From assembly GCA_032207245.1 (NCBI GenBank), contig CM063502.1:47862404-47926403 (forward strand): a DNA stretch of 64,000 nucleotides. Reading direction: 5' to 3'. This document shows positions 13,401-24,274 of the stretch, one piece after another (the first letter of the stretch is position 1; every line of letters starts with the position of its first letter). The notes under the pieces are model-generated. The model was given only the letters and a program-made list of their open reading frames with translations. It was not told where the DNA came from and made no database searches. The position numbers were made by a program, and so were the translations under genes. Origin of the DNA: Pardosa pseudoannulata. Taxonomy: Eukaryota; Arthropoda; Arachnida; Araneae; Lycosidae.

Positions 13401-16355
13401 TTTTACTTTATTTTTAATAATCTTATAAAGTAAACCACAAAGAAAGTTTCATACAAAATCATTAGATATGGCCTATATGATTTGTCAAATATATTAATAG
13501 TTTTAAGATAAAACTAATTCTGAGAATTACACCTTAATTTCTTGTGCACTAAAAATTAGAATTGGACCACAAATTTAATGTTTAAAAAATGTTTAGAAAG
13601 TTAAGACTTAGAAGCATGAATTAATTATGTCCCCAAAAGACACAGTATCTCTGAGAGTGTTCACTAACTGAGGTGCATATCCCAAAAGGATTAATCATGT
13701 CTTCAAGCTTACTGAAAGTGTCATGAATTATGATTTTACTATTTTTGATGTGATAATACTTCTAAACATATAAGGCAAATGAATTTAGGTTATTTAATTT
13801 CCTTATTAGTACAAGATCACATAAAACATACAAATTAAGGATAAAATTAAAAATTGTTTAATGAATAAAAATTATATTTTCCACATGTAAATAATGATCA
13901 AATAACATTTACAAAGATTGAAACTATTTAATTGCATATAGAAAAATATACCTTAATCTAACATTGGCTCCAGTGTAAGATTCATAGGGCTTCTCAACAT
14001 TCACAAATTCAAATGAATATGTTGTATTTTGACATAATTCACCAGGTCTTGCAAGATCTTTGACTAGAGAGGTGAATTCATGGTGATTTCCTTTATCATA
14101 ATAAAGCTCTAAAATAAAAGATATATAAATAAATTTAAAAATAAGTCTAGCTGTTAAAAAATTTACAAAAACAGTATGTTTCAATACTAATTCACAGAAG
14201 AAAAATACTTTTCTTACTTACTCAATAAATTAACCATAGTAACTATGAATTATAATCCATTACAATTAGCATAACCAAAGAATTTTTGAAAATATACTAC
14301 ATATTGTACAAGTTTTTATATCTGCTGAAGGAACATGCAATAATCCTTCAACTGAATTTGAATAAAAATATAGTTTAATTATATATATAAACTAAACCTT
14401 GTATAAAGCAGAATTCATAAACAGATACTTTCATGTACAAAACAAAAATGCAAAGAAAATGGTTTTAAGCATTCATTTTATACTTTTTCAACACATTTTC
14501 TGTAGATGTAATGATACTTACTATAAATAGTTATCACTCTGCTCAAGGAATAAGTATAATATTGAATATGAGTCAAATATCTTTAATATGTTTGATTTAT
14601 ACTATTTCTTGTTATTGAAGATATCAGAACTCTTTATTTAACAATGTCCCACTTCTAGAAAGCAACTCAATAATCACAATTTTGAGATACTGACATAATA
14701 TTAAATATTTCTCTAAAAACTTTAGTTTACATGAATTTGAAATTTGTGAAATAGGTTATAAATGTTTTGCAATTTCTAAATTCATATGATGTAAAAAAGC
14801 TAAATTTTGCAGAGTAATATTAAACATTAAAATGAGAGCACCTGAGAAACCTATTAAGTTTTGAATTATTGCTCTTTAGAACTGGGATGTATAGAAAGTT
14901 AATGAAACATACTATGACACATATATCAAAACTAGTAAATTAATAAAAATTTAACCACTAAGACATAACTAAAAGATTATTCTTTGGTATTTCTAACTAA
15001 ATTATAGGAATTTATTGCCCATTAAAATTTGCGAGATTATTTTTATACATAAATTTAATGATTAAATTTAAATATATACTAAGAAATTTATATATTTAAG
15101 GTACTTATCAAATATAAAAATATGAATATGTAATTTTAAATAATAAACTTTTAGGCCTTTATTGAAATAAAACTTGTAATAAAATTGAATAAAAATGTTT
15201 TCAAAGTAAATAAAACTTTTAGCAAATTAATAAAACTGCAACCATAAACAGCACAAATTATATTAAATTTTATAAGAAAAGGGTTTTCTTACCTATTTGA
15301 CCAAGAAATTCCACTTTTATACCTTGGTGTTCAAGTTTTGTGCCAGGTTTCTTTAAAGTCACATTAATCTAAATAAGAAAATAAATTAAACACTTGAAAT
15401 AACTTAATTTAAAAAAAATAATAACATTTACCAATAATGCAAAATCAACATAAAGCAAATTGGATGAGATTTTGTATTTATTGCTAGCCCTAAAGCTTTA
15501 CCTTTTTTTTTTTTTTTTTTAACTTTCACATTGATATTTTGCCCATTGCAAAAGTACATAAACTTTTTCATTTATAAGAGAATATTTATACAAAAATTTA
15601 TTCTGAAGCAAAATACTAAAGCAAAAGAGAATTTATTCAAACACTAAAGAATAATATACTGGTTATTGATTATAGAAATTTTATATTGCATATAACTATA
15701 TAAGTAAAAACTTGTAAAAACATATCTAATATTAACAAATACAATAAAACCACTCAAGTGTTAATGTAATTATGCTCAATAAATTCTCAAATATTTTTAT
15801 ATCCTACTGAGAATTTTGTCCCTAGTATTAAAATTTACTTTTCACCTGTTGAAAGGATACAGATTTTTAAAAAAGAATACTTTTTTGAATACACTTTTTT
15901 CATTATAAAAGCAGGGAATTTTTACTTATACCCTTACTATAGAAAATTTAAAAATAAAAATTGTGATTTGGTTACTTTTTAAGGTAGATCTTTGGTCGAA
16001 ATACCTTTTATTCTGTTAGCCTAGGGTTCTTTGGAAAGGCAGAAAAAATTTAACAGGTTATGTTTGCATCTACCATTAAAAACTTATATTTAGAGCAATT
16101 GTAATAACCCAGTGGGTAAAATTTTCATTTTAATTTCAATACTATTCTCTGAAGAAGGACACATGGCCTGTGGTTAGTCAGGAGTTGCATTTGAGAATAT
16201 CCAGTAACTTTCCCACAGAAAAGTGAGGGCTAGCCAAAGAATGTATATACAAATAACCTAATATAGATATTGGAATATTTGAGTATAAGAATTAAAACTG
16301 ATTTCACTAAATTCATAACTTCAGAAAGCTGGAGAAAGAAATTGTGGCTTTAACT

Positions 16356-16389
<34 letters not shown>

Positions 16390-19300
16390 CCCCAAAGCAT
16401 TACAACCTATTACAAGCCAAAACCATCCCACTCAGTCTATGCCATCTAGTCCTATCCAAAGCAATGTCTTTAGAGTCTCACTTTATAAAAGTCATTTTCA
16501 ACAGAGCCAAGCTGCCTAATTGGTAGTCTTCTCGTTTCCATATATTTGGTAAATGAGAATTTATTTACTGGGTTGATATATCCTTGGCTCTAAATAAATG
16601 TTCCAGCCACCAAATCTTTGACTTTCTATAGATACTTATTTGGGTACAATAGACCTCTGGTCGCAGTGCCCTGCTCTTGGGGAACCCCCCAAGAGCTGCC
16701 CTAAAGGTGATGAATACTTATATCAGGTTGTTTAAAATTTTAGTAGTTTTTGAAGTTAAACATTGATTTTCAAACACCATTTTCACTAACTGCATGGAAT
16801 ATCCTTCTTTGCACCTTGTGCTAAAAGGTTAATATTTCATTTTCCCATAGTCATTGCCCAGCATTCACAGTCAAAGTGTCACAGGATACAATAGGATTTT
16901 ATATGTTAATTTTGGAGCTAACACTAATCAAGATTAAAACTTACTTTTTACACCATGATAACATGTATTGCCATGTAGAGTATTATTTATCTTAACAGTC
17001 AAATTGTTATTTGAGTCAATGGTGTTAAGATATAGGAACTACAACACATTTTCAAAAGTATAATTTTTCAAGAGTAATGTTAGTAAGTGTATTATAGGCA
17101 GTTTCTAAAAATTTAATTTTACTTTCATTTACTACAGGCTCTACTTTAAAAGCCTTGGCTTATAAGAAATCATATGCTGCATGTTTAGAGCACTATGGTC
17201 TACACAAGGGCTAATAAGACCAGAAACTATTGCTTAAAATCAATTCCAAGTGGCTATGAGTATTCCCCAAAATAGTGGGATTCAAACCAATAACTTCTGG
17301 TAGTGAAGAGCAGCACCCTACTCATTGTGAAAGACAAAGCAGAAAATTGCTTGGCAAAATTAAGATATTTTGTTTTTAAAAATCTGCTCTATATGTGATG
17401 TTTGTTGTTAAAAGATTGTGGCAGATGTAATCTAACACAGAATTCCTAATATAGAGATAACAGCAGGTCCAATCTATAAATTAAAATCTGAACATGGTTG
17501 AGAGTCGCTTTGAATGTTCTTGGATAAAATGCATAATGAGGCTACTCTCTTTTTGTAAAGTGGATTACAAAATAAAGGCTAACTACACATATTATGAGCT
17601 TGATAACTGTGCTACATATTGGTTTTGTTACTTTAAAATAGTATTTGTAATTACCACAACAGTTTCTTAAAAAAATTTTCATACCTTCAAATTCAATAGG
17701 AAAGTTAATTTTGTTTGCTAATTTTTAATATAAACAAAAAAAAAAAAGTTGGCTTTATGAACATTACTTCATATAATGTTTGATGTAGTGTTCATCTAAA
17801 ATAATTATTTGTGATTTAGGAATGTCAATAAATGTCCTAAAATTTTAAATGTCTGGCAGAATTAAATAAAACTTGTATTCTTTTAAATGAAGTACGTGAT
17901 TTAATAGGCCAAAAAGTTTTTATGAAGTAAAAGCAAAATTTGAGCTTAATAGAGTTAACATTAAATCATTATTGAAATGATCAGGACTTTGAAAAATGCA
18001 GTTTATATACATTTTTTTCAGAATTAAACTAATAAAGAATTCTCAGTATTATCGTTTTTAAGCAATATATATATAGGTATATGTGACATCATAAACTAGT
18101 AAAAATAAAAGCTTTCTATGCTTAATTTTACTTTAAAAATAACATGAAAATTTTAATAGCATATTTTGCATTAAATTATAAAATTAAATACTGCAGTAAA
18201 TAAACGGCTTACTTTTCCTGACACAGACTCCCCATCATAGAAAACATAATATCGCTGTTTCTTCCCCTCTTCCGTCTTTATTTCTGACATCTTACGCGAG
18301 TCAGCGCCATCCAAGATTATATCAAGGTCAGCCGTTTGACCAAATCCAAATAAAGTCTGAAATAATAAAACAAGTATTGAAATTCATAACAGAATGTAAA
18401 AGAAAACCTGCTTTAAAGAACAGCTAAGATGAATTATTACCAGAAAAGAATTAACTATTTTTCTTTTAAAAATAAGACAAAAAACTCAATTTTGGCTAAA
18501 TATCTCAGATAATATACATTTTTTTGACTTATCAGTTTTATTTATATACAGACAATAGGAGTCATAATTAACCAGAAAAACAAAAGTTAAATGTTTTCAT
18601 AAATGTATCGTTGCTATAGAGCATAGGATAACAATCTTAATTCCTCTTTAAACCTTCCCCCTCATTTTTTTTTAATAATGCAGTAATATATTTTAAAATA
18701 TTTCAACACGTTACATCTAAAAGAAATTTTCAATTCTAATTTTATCAAGAGCTTATAATAAATGAATGAAGTAACTATCAACTAGTACACAGTATGTTAA
18801 CTATATGAGAGCAATTGCTGCACACTAAATTTTAACAGGAACATTTCAACACTGAATCCAAAGAACTTTATTTTTCAGCTATATAAAAAGGCAATACTCT
18901 CCTATCTTTCTAATTGGCACCAATCTTTAGCTACTTAATAATCTAATGATAAGTACAGATGGCTTGGCTTAAAAAAAAAAAACATTAACTGGCAATACTT
19001 TATACATAGGCAAAACCTAGTCTTAATAATAAGAAAAAAAACTTAGCTGTCTGAATAAAATTTTGCATATTAATTGAACTTTATACGAGTTGTTAATTAT
19101 AACTATTAACATAGATCTATTTAGCGATCTATTCAGGTATATGCAGATTGAAGTAACCCACAATATGGAGAAGAAAGGTTTGCAGTAAGATTATAACACT
19201 GACAACCTTCTAAACTGATCTCTGGATGGTGATTCAGCCAACAAATACTGAATTCTAGATGGTAACTAATAACAACTATTCTAATAACAAATAGAAATGA

Positions 19301-21344
19301 AGTTTCTACCTTAATTACTTTTTAGTAATAATAAAAACTCTATAATAATTTATTGAAACCTTTGTGCATTTATCATATTGAAAAATATTCTACAGAAAAC
19401 CTAAGAATTAAAAGTGACTTGCCATCTATTAAAATTTTTCTTAGCACTAATAACCAATATTTCCTGAAGCCAATAAAAATATGAAAAACAGATTTTTAAT
19501 TATTTCATTATAGCAACAGCACACAATGTCATACTAGATTCTACAAAAAAATGACAGTAATATAATATTTTGGTCTTCCTTGATAATGTCTTACAATGCC
19601 ATAATCAAGGAATTGAACAGACCATGAGTCATTTTGTATTTTAATACAGCTGTTAAAATTAGAATATGAATCAGACTTTCTTTGTCTACAATGATGCTTA
19701 TGAGTTGCATTGATATATTGAAATCCCTTTCCTAATTCTAACAGTATAATCAGAAGGATTCAAGCATTATTTCGATTGGAATAATTTTTTTCTTCTGCTA
19801 CAAGCAGAAATTTACAACAAATGCTACTGTAAAAGCACAAATTATTTCAATAACAGGGTATCTACTTTTTATGACAGACTGTTTCATGACCTTAAAATGC
19901 TTAAACAAAATTAGTGTCTCCCCTCCCATTTACAACAATACTCAGCTCATTTTTAAGTCAGCTTGTTAAAAATATTTATTTAAAAAAGTTATCATACAAC
20001 ACCATTATAACCATGCAATACTTACTAGTTTCATAACAGTTATACAAATTCGAAATGTGACTGACTCAAATACCCATGGCTTGGTTTGGAGCACAAAAGT
20101 CTACTGTTTTGCTACACAAGGGCTAATGAGACCAAGACCTACTGCTTATGGATTAAAGTTGATTCTGAATGGCTACAACCTCCACGCCATCAGCAGGATT
20201 CGAACCACAAACTACCTCCAGTACCAATGAAATGTATTGATGCAATGCAAAACACTTTGAAACTGAATGATGCACAAATAAACCAGTCTCATACTAGTTA
20301 CAAAAATCATTAAGTAAACAATATTGAAATAACAATTTTTCAATGATTCTATACTGATGCAGTTAAAAAGTAAGATATATCAAATGCTCCTATATAAGCA
20401 AATTACATTATCCCCAATTTTAAAATATTCCATTACATATAAAATGTTACCATACTAAATATTTTCATTTTCCAAAGAAATTTTGTTGGTCCATAACTTT
20501 GAAGTTTTGTATTTTTTACATAAAATCACCAAATTCAGTAGTTTTTATACTTATTCCATTTTATATATCATTAAGAATCATTTAATAATATTCCAGGACT
20601 AATAATTTTAATGAAACTTTTTGGTCTGTGCATGTAGAAATACAAATAAACAAAGACCTCTCTTTCAGAGACTGTTAGATAACTTTCAGATCGTATGACA
20701 AAATTCTAAGGGAAAATAAAATAAGAACAGCATATGCAGTTATATTAAACTGCAATTAAAATAGTAGTACACCATTATATATTTTATTATATAACAAAAT
20801 AATTTCAATTTATTTTTTTTAGACTGCAGGAATGTAAATTTTTTTTCTAAACACTTAAAAAAAAATCAATTTCCCTTTTTCTTGAACATTTCTGGGACCT
20901 GTGGACCCCAAGTTATTCAATTTTTTATGTATGCATTATGTATAGTTTTTTTTAGCATTTTGAGTAAAAATAACAAAGACAGTCAATTTAAATGTTTTTA
21001 AAAACATAGGGCATTTGATGCAACATATTAAAAAGTGTCAATGTTTGAACTCATTTTTGCATAATTTAACGACTTTTCCTAAGCTTCTTTGAGGAACTGA
21101 CGAAAACATGAAGATGAAGAATAACAAAATAAAAAAATTTCTACAATAATAGCCCTTGCTAAAATATCAATTTTCATTCTATCAAATTCTATACTGCTTC
21201 TATAAAAAAGATTTGTTCCAGATACTTCTTTTAAATTTCCTCTTAATGATGGAAAATTGAATTATTTACCATGGTATTTATTAAACAGAAAAGTAACTAC
21301 TTTTGAGACACTTTAGGCTATAAATAAATTTATATATAAAGGCT

Positions 21345-21386
<42 letters not shown>

Positions 21387-22655
21387 AATAAAATCTGCGA
21401 ATACCAAAGTTGTTCAACTTAAGTAACAGATTTATATATCAAATATTTATTAACTCAGTCAAGTTCTAAATGCTGTATGATCACTTAACTCAGGTTAATT
21501 CATTTTGAAAATTTTAATCTTTAATATAAAAAATTAATCTGGTACGGTTTCTGAAAGCAAATGAAATAGAACTAACAAATCCCTTTTAAAAGTTAGTAAC
21601 TTTTACTGATAATACTAAAAATTCAAGTGTTTTCAAAAGCTTGTATTAGTTTATAAACAGTAGGGAGAAAGAGATGGTAAATAATACATATATATATATA
21701 TATATATAATTTTTTCATCTTGCTGTTACAAAATATTTGAATATTGAAAGAAAAGAGACATCCATATCAGTAACCAGGCTAAATATCTACTCCATGGAGC
21801 TATGGAGCATAGATATCTACTCCATCAAAAATAACAAGCATTGACAGTTACTTCTTATTTAAAAAAAATAATAATTAAGGATACAAAATATTTCTTTCAA
21901 TATCACAAAGAGCATTTACCAGTTATGATCACCATATAATACTCAACCACAAAAATTAACCCTTAATATAAAAAATTATCAAATAATATTCCTCTTATTG
22001 TTTCTAGTTGTAAAAAGTGACACTCAATACCATGTAAAATTAGACTAATGAAGCTTCACAGCAATTTCAAATAATATTTGTAAATAGAGCACAAAAGATA
22101 CATTATCCACCAATAAATATAATAACAAACTCTAAAAACTGTACTGAAAATTAGAGTAACCACAAAATATAAAAAACTGTATTTTTAAAGTTAATCATTC
22201 AATCTCACAAGGATTGATTAAGGCAATATACATACTGCACCGTTATATACATATATAAGGCGCGAAACAATAAAATTTAAAGCAAGTAACAAAAAAAAAA
22301 AAAAAAATATGATTTAATATTATCTAAGTGTATAAAAATAAATATGGAATAGCATAATTATCACATTACGTCCTAAACAGATTAACAACTTCGACAGTGA
22401 CAATTACCTCCCATTTCATATAACAATTTTTAAAAGAGCCTTTAAATTAAAAGTACTTATATGAATGCACAACTGTAAACCAAAACGCAATTTCAATCAT
22501 GCTGTTCTATATACTATTAAACCGATAACCAATGCATAGAATAAAATGCGAAATAAAACCATACGACAAAGCAGATTCACAAATTAAATATCTTGTTATA
22601 TGAAATGTACATGTTAATAATGAAAATCTGGGTGATAAGTAACTATACGTACCAT
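5982..22655 (-). CDS. Vps26: VPS26, retromer arrestin-fold subunit (8 coding exons)
   Basis: VPS26 is a core subunit of retromer. With VPS35 and VPS29 it sorts cargo from endosomes to the Golgi or plasma membrane. Joining 22655-22653, 18356-18213, 15368-15293, 14108-13952, 12797-12633, 10063-9888, 9026-8884 and 6056-5982 gives 312 aa plus stop; human VPS26A is about 327. All splice sites are GT/AG and every phase matches. Family blocks in order: FGFGQTADLDI (5-15), YDGESVSGK (41-49), LEHQGIKVEFLGQIE (61-75), VEKPYESYTGANVRLRYFL (about 113-130), KMEVGIEDCLHIEFEYNKSK (163-182), YHLKDVIVGKIYFLLVRIKI (183-202), YEIMDGAPVRGESIPIR (about 231-247) and EEDRRYFKQQEIVLWRKGE (about 279-297). The short, divergent C-terminal tail is usual for the family. 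The start is inferred from M+TLFGFG matching the common MNFFGFG and from an ATG followed directly by a strong donor. Head to head with DNAJC4. Confidence 0.95.
6590..6734 (+). mobile_element. tRNA-derived SINE, degenerate copy
   Basis: The body matches the family seen at 10546 and 62803: ATGGATGTTTATAGCAGTTC, then AGCTTTAAGAGGTAGGT, GAGCCCTTGTGCAGC and ACTGTAGTACTCCAAAC. The tRNA head is badly eroded. Confidence 0.7.
6871..6894 (+). repeat. G-run tract, G-quadruplex motif
   Basis: Five G runs of three or more separated by single A bases (GGGGAGGGAGGGAGGGAGGG and on). VPS26 RNA carries the C-rich complement, so any quadruplex would form in DNA on the template strand. Confidence 0.75.
7461..7488. 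repeat. Poly(A) tract, 28 bp
   Basis: Plain A homopolymer inside VPS26 intron 7. Confidence 0.9.
8884..9026 (-). CDS. Vps26: VPS26 exon 7
   Basis: Completes Gly241 and encodes residues 242-288 (ESIPIRVFLA to RRYFKQQ). Acceptor ttttcag|GTGAGAG, donor CAGCAG|GTGTGT; 143 nt. Confidence 0.93.
9027..9887 (-). other. VPS26 intron 6
   Basis: AT-rich intron with donor AGAG|GTTGTT and acceptor tttcag. No element recognised. Confidence 0.85.
9888..10063 (-). CDS. Vps26: VPS26 exon 6
   Basis: Completes Lys182, encodes residues 183-240 (YHLKDVIVGK to MDGAPVR) and the first base of Gly241. This is among the most conserved parts of the family; 176 nt. Confidence 0.94.
10546..10714 (-). mobile_element. 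tRNA-derived SINE with target-site duplication
   Basis: Read on the minus strand, the head carries a tRNA A-box-like TGGTTAGGGCACTGAC and a B box GGTTCGAGTCCC. Then come ATGGATGTTTGTAGCCATTC, a GCTTTAAACAGTAGGTCCC block, CTCATTAGCCCTCGTGTTGC and an end in CCAACCAAACC. The 11-bp direct repeat TGATAGCATAA flanks it at 10535-10545 and 10715-10725, which marks a retrotransposed insertion. This is the best-preserved copy of the commonest repeat in the window. Confidence 0.92.
10884..10962. repeat. TA/CA microsatellite
   Basis: Interrupted (TA)n and (CA)n immediately left of the inverted-repeat element. It hides that element's target duplication. Confidence 0.75.
10963..12291. mobile_element. Inverted-repeat DNA element of unknown superfamily, hosting a SINE
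   Basis: The left end reads ACCATATATTTCTGTATATA and continues AGC. The right end in reverse complement reads ACCGTATATTTCTGCATATA and continues AGC. That is about 23 bp of terminal inverted repeat with two mismatches. No transposase is visible, so it would be a non-autonomous element of about 0.96 kb without the inner SINE. The superfamily is not assigned. The target duplication cannot be read because both flanks are AT-rich. Confidence 0.65.
11521..11893 (+). mobile_element. Second SINE type, poly(A)-tailed, with target duplication
   Basis: The head is tRNA-like: GTGGTAGCTTAGTTGGCAAA (A-box-like), then GGTTACAGGTTCAGGGCTCG (eroded B box). A body of about 300 bp follows, ending in 17 A (11877-11893). 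Near-identical 11-mers flank it: TTACCAAACTG (11510-11520) and TTATCAAACTG (11894-11904). It differs from the family at 10546 in head and body. Confidence 0.85.
12297..12323. repeat. (CA)n / (CACG)n microsatellite
   Basis: A short CA-rich tract beside the right end of the inverted-repeat element. Confidence 0.7.
12633..12797 (-). CDS. Vps26: VPS26 exon 5
   Basis: Completes Arg127, encodes residues 128-181 (YFLRVTIIRR to FEYNKS) and two bases of Lys182; 165 nt with acceptor tttcag and donor GTAAGT. Confidence 0.94.
12798..13951 (-). other. VPS26 intron 4
   Basis: AT-rich intron, donor AAG|GTATAT. No element recognised. Confidence 0.85.
13952..14108 (-). CDS. Vps26: VPS26 exon 4
   Basis: Completes Glu75, encodes residues 76-126 (LYYDKGNHHE to GANVRL) and two bases of Arg127; 157 nt. 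Confidence 0.94.
14109..15292 (-). other. VPS26 intron 3
   Basis: AT-rich intron, donor ATAG|GTAAGA, acceptor ttttag. No element recognised. Confidence 0.85.
15293..15368 (-). CDS. Vps26: VPS26 exon 3
   Basis: Encodes residues 50-74 (INVTLKKPGT to EFLGQI) and one base of Glu75; 76 nt. Confidence 0.93.
16357..16389. repeat. Poly(T) tract, 33 bp
   Basis: Homopolymer within VPS26 intron 2. It could be the reverse-strand tail of an unrecognised retroelement. Confidence 0.9.
17184..17325 (-). mobile_element. tRNA-derived SINE, degenerate
   Basis: Same family as 10546 in the same orientation: GAGCACTATGGTCTACACAA, GGGCTAATAAGACC, GCTTAAAATCAATTCCAAGT and an eroded B box (GGGATTCAAACC in plus sense). 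Confidence 0.75.
18213..18356 (-). CDS. Vps26: VPS26 exon 2
   Basis: Encodes residues 2-49 (TLFGFGQTAD to ESVSGK) in phase 0; 144 nt with acceptor tatttcag and donor GTAAGC. Confidence 0.93.
20077..20224 (-). mobile_element. tRNA-derived SINE
   Basis: Same family as 10546, minus orientation: TGGCTTGGTTTGGAGCACAA, ACAAGGGCTAATGAGACCAA, GACCTACTGCTTA, then a B-box remnant (GGATTCGAACC in plus sense). Confidence 0.8.
21347..21379. repeat. (AT)n microsatellite
   Basis: Nearly pure TA dinucleotide run in VPS26 intron 1. Confidence 0.85.
22653..22655 (-). CDS. Vps26: VPS26 exon 1, coding part is the ATG only
   Basis: The minus strand reads CAACA ATG|GTACGTATAG, a start codon directly followed by a strong donor. 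Exon 2 begins in phase 0 with TLFGFGQTAD, and members of the family commonly begin MNFFGFG or MSFLGGF, so one Met fits the length exactly. Inferred, without transcript support. Confidence 0.72.
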
Positions 22656-24203
22656 TGTTGAAACGAAATATTTACAATTTACAAAAAGTAGGCGTATCAA
22701 AAAGTAAAAAAAACAATAACTAAAAAAATAAAATTTCTAATAATTTATAAAAATGTTCATGAACAAGTTAAAGCGTACACAGCAATGTTAATAAAATGTC
22801 ATATACTATTTTCAAAGAACATTCATATTAAATCCAATTTCTTCACTTTAAAACAAACATATACATATGACATCCGTCGTAAACCCCCACAAGACACCGT
22901 CTCAGAACACGGTTGAGATGATACCATTCAAAACCAGCGAAGATAAACCTCAACGCAAAAAGACCACGAGATTATACGGGGTCATGTGACTATGTAGATG
23001 CAATCATGTTTTAAACATGTTTTAAAGTAAAAGTTGAATCAGCGTTTAAAATCCAGTATCAAAACACACAACAGAAATCCCCTCTTTTAAAGATTTTAAT
23101 TATGTTAAAATGTGTAGGAATTATAAATTAAATTTGAAAGTTTGCGTATTACACAGCGAACTTTGAATCTGTGTAAGGATAGTTATGAAATAGGTACAGT
23201 CAGTCAGCCAGATTGGATAAAACAAAGGGTTATAGCTAGTCAGTATAAAATAGGTACAAATAGTTAAAAACTGGTCTTTCTTATTGGGTTATTCAGTTTT
23301 TAAGTTCCTCATAGTTAATTTTTGTATGCTACAGATGTTAAAATCTGTTTTTCTGTGACGTAAAAATACTTTTTGTCTTTTGAATAATATTTATTAATAG
23401 AGAATTTTAGTTAAATTAAGTTCTTGTACAATTATTTTAATGTCTTGCATAACATTTTTTTATCTTCTTAATTTGTTTTTAATTTAAGTATTTATCAGTA
23501 TGTATGAAGAACACTTATTGGTTCCATTTAGTTTTGTTTTAATTCTCAGTGAGAAATAATTGAGAATAAAAACTAACGAAACTAATTGAGATGGGATGGC
23601 AGATGCAAATTCTTCTGCAGGTAAAAATTAATTTATAAAATACCGAAACATTAAACGGGATAGTCCCAATTAAGTAGGATGCTGCCTTTCAACAACAGAT
23701 TCAGTGGGATAGAATCTCGCTACTGGCAGAGATATCCACAGTCATTCGAAATCATTCTTAAGCAGTCCCTAGTCTATAAGCCCTCGTATGGAAAAAAAAA
23801 AAAAAAAACTTCTCTGAAGCTCTTCAGTCAAACGAAATCAAGACCAGTATCAACACATTCCATTAAACATAATCAGTTATTAATTGTTATATTATTTATG
23901 ACAGACAATCACAATTTATTTCGAACTGAATCGGTGAAGGACATAAACAATTGTTTAAAAAATTAGTGATAGCGATCTGCGATAAGTTGAGTTATTTTTA
24001 TGCGTTTTTTCACTCCAACTTCCACTTGGTATTTCATTTATTTGTTTACAATCGGAAAGCATGAGAGATTAACATTAACTTTGTTGTTAGTTGACTTGGT
24101 TCTATGTTAATATGTGTTTCAGCAACTATAAGCTAGAACTTTATTACTTCACCATATAACATTAATTTGCCTGTTAAAAAAAGTTTGAGATGATTCAAAT
24201 GTA
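22656..24203. promoter_or_regulatory. Shared upstream region of VPS26 and DNAJC4
   Basis: About 1.5 kb separates the two divergent start codons. Sequence near 22870-22990 is visibly less AT-rich than its surroundings, as expected near a transcription start. A SINE lies at 23668-23791. Bidirectional promoter activity is inferred from the layout only. Confidence 0.4.
23668..23791 (+). mobile_element. tRNA-derived SINE in the divergent gene spacer
   Basis: Plus orientation. GATAGAATCTCGCTACTGGC matches the B-box region of the copy at 62803. CATTCGAAATCATTCTTAAG, CAGTCCCTAGTC and AGCCCTCGTATG match the family body. An A run follows. Confidence 0.75.
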
Positions 24204-24274
24204 ATGGCAATTTCTCTTCATATCTACATAAAATATGGAAATTTACTGCGATATTACAGTCGTTCCCGCAAGAG
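24204..24274 (+). CDS. DNAJC4: DNAJC4 exon 1, presequence exon
   Basis: ATG at 24204 opens MAISLHIYIKYGNLLRYYSR and runs to residue 23. Donor CAAGAG|GTAAGA at 24275. It ends in phase 2, as exon 2 requires (AG+A = Arg). No direct evidence that it is joined to exon 2; chosen for phase, donor strength, Arg content and an upstream in-frame stop. Confidence 0.7.

Larger units (their letters stand above)
15369..18212 (-). other. VPS26 intron 2
   Basis: Donor AAAA|GTAAGC. It holds a 33-bp T run (16357-16389), a small perfect hairpin with 10-bp arms and a 4-base loop (16673-16696) and a degenerate SINE (17184-17325). The segment around 16020-16730 looks repeat-like but was not identified. Confidence 0.8.
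18357..22652 (-). other. VPS26 intron 1, 4.3 kb
   Basis: Runs from the donor ATG|GTACGT to exon 2. It contains a SINE (20077-20224) and two AT microsatellites (21347-21379, 21689-21708). A repeated ATATCTACTCCAT occurs near 21785-21825. No coding sequence seen. Confidence 0.75.

Noticed and set aside
23591..23620. ATGG...CTGCAG|GTAAAA as a DNAJC4 first coding exon
   Set aside because: Possible starts give phase 0 or 1, whereas exon 2 needs phase 2. It could still be a non-coding 5' exon.
24234..24274. Second ATG (MEIYCDITVVPAR frame) ending at the same donor
   Set aside because: It ends in phase 1, which does not match exon 2; the 24204 frame does.
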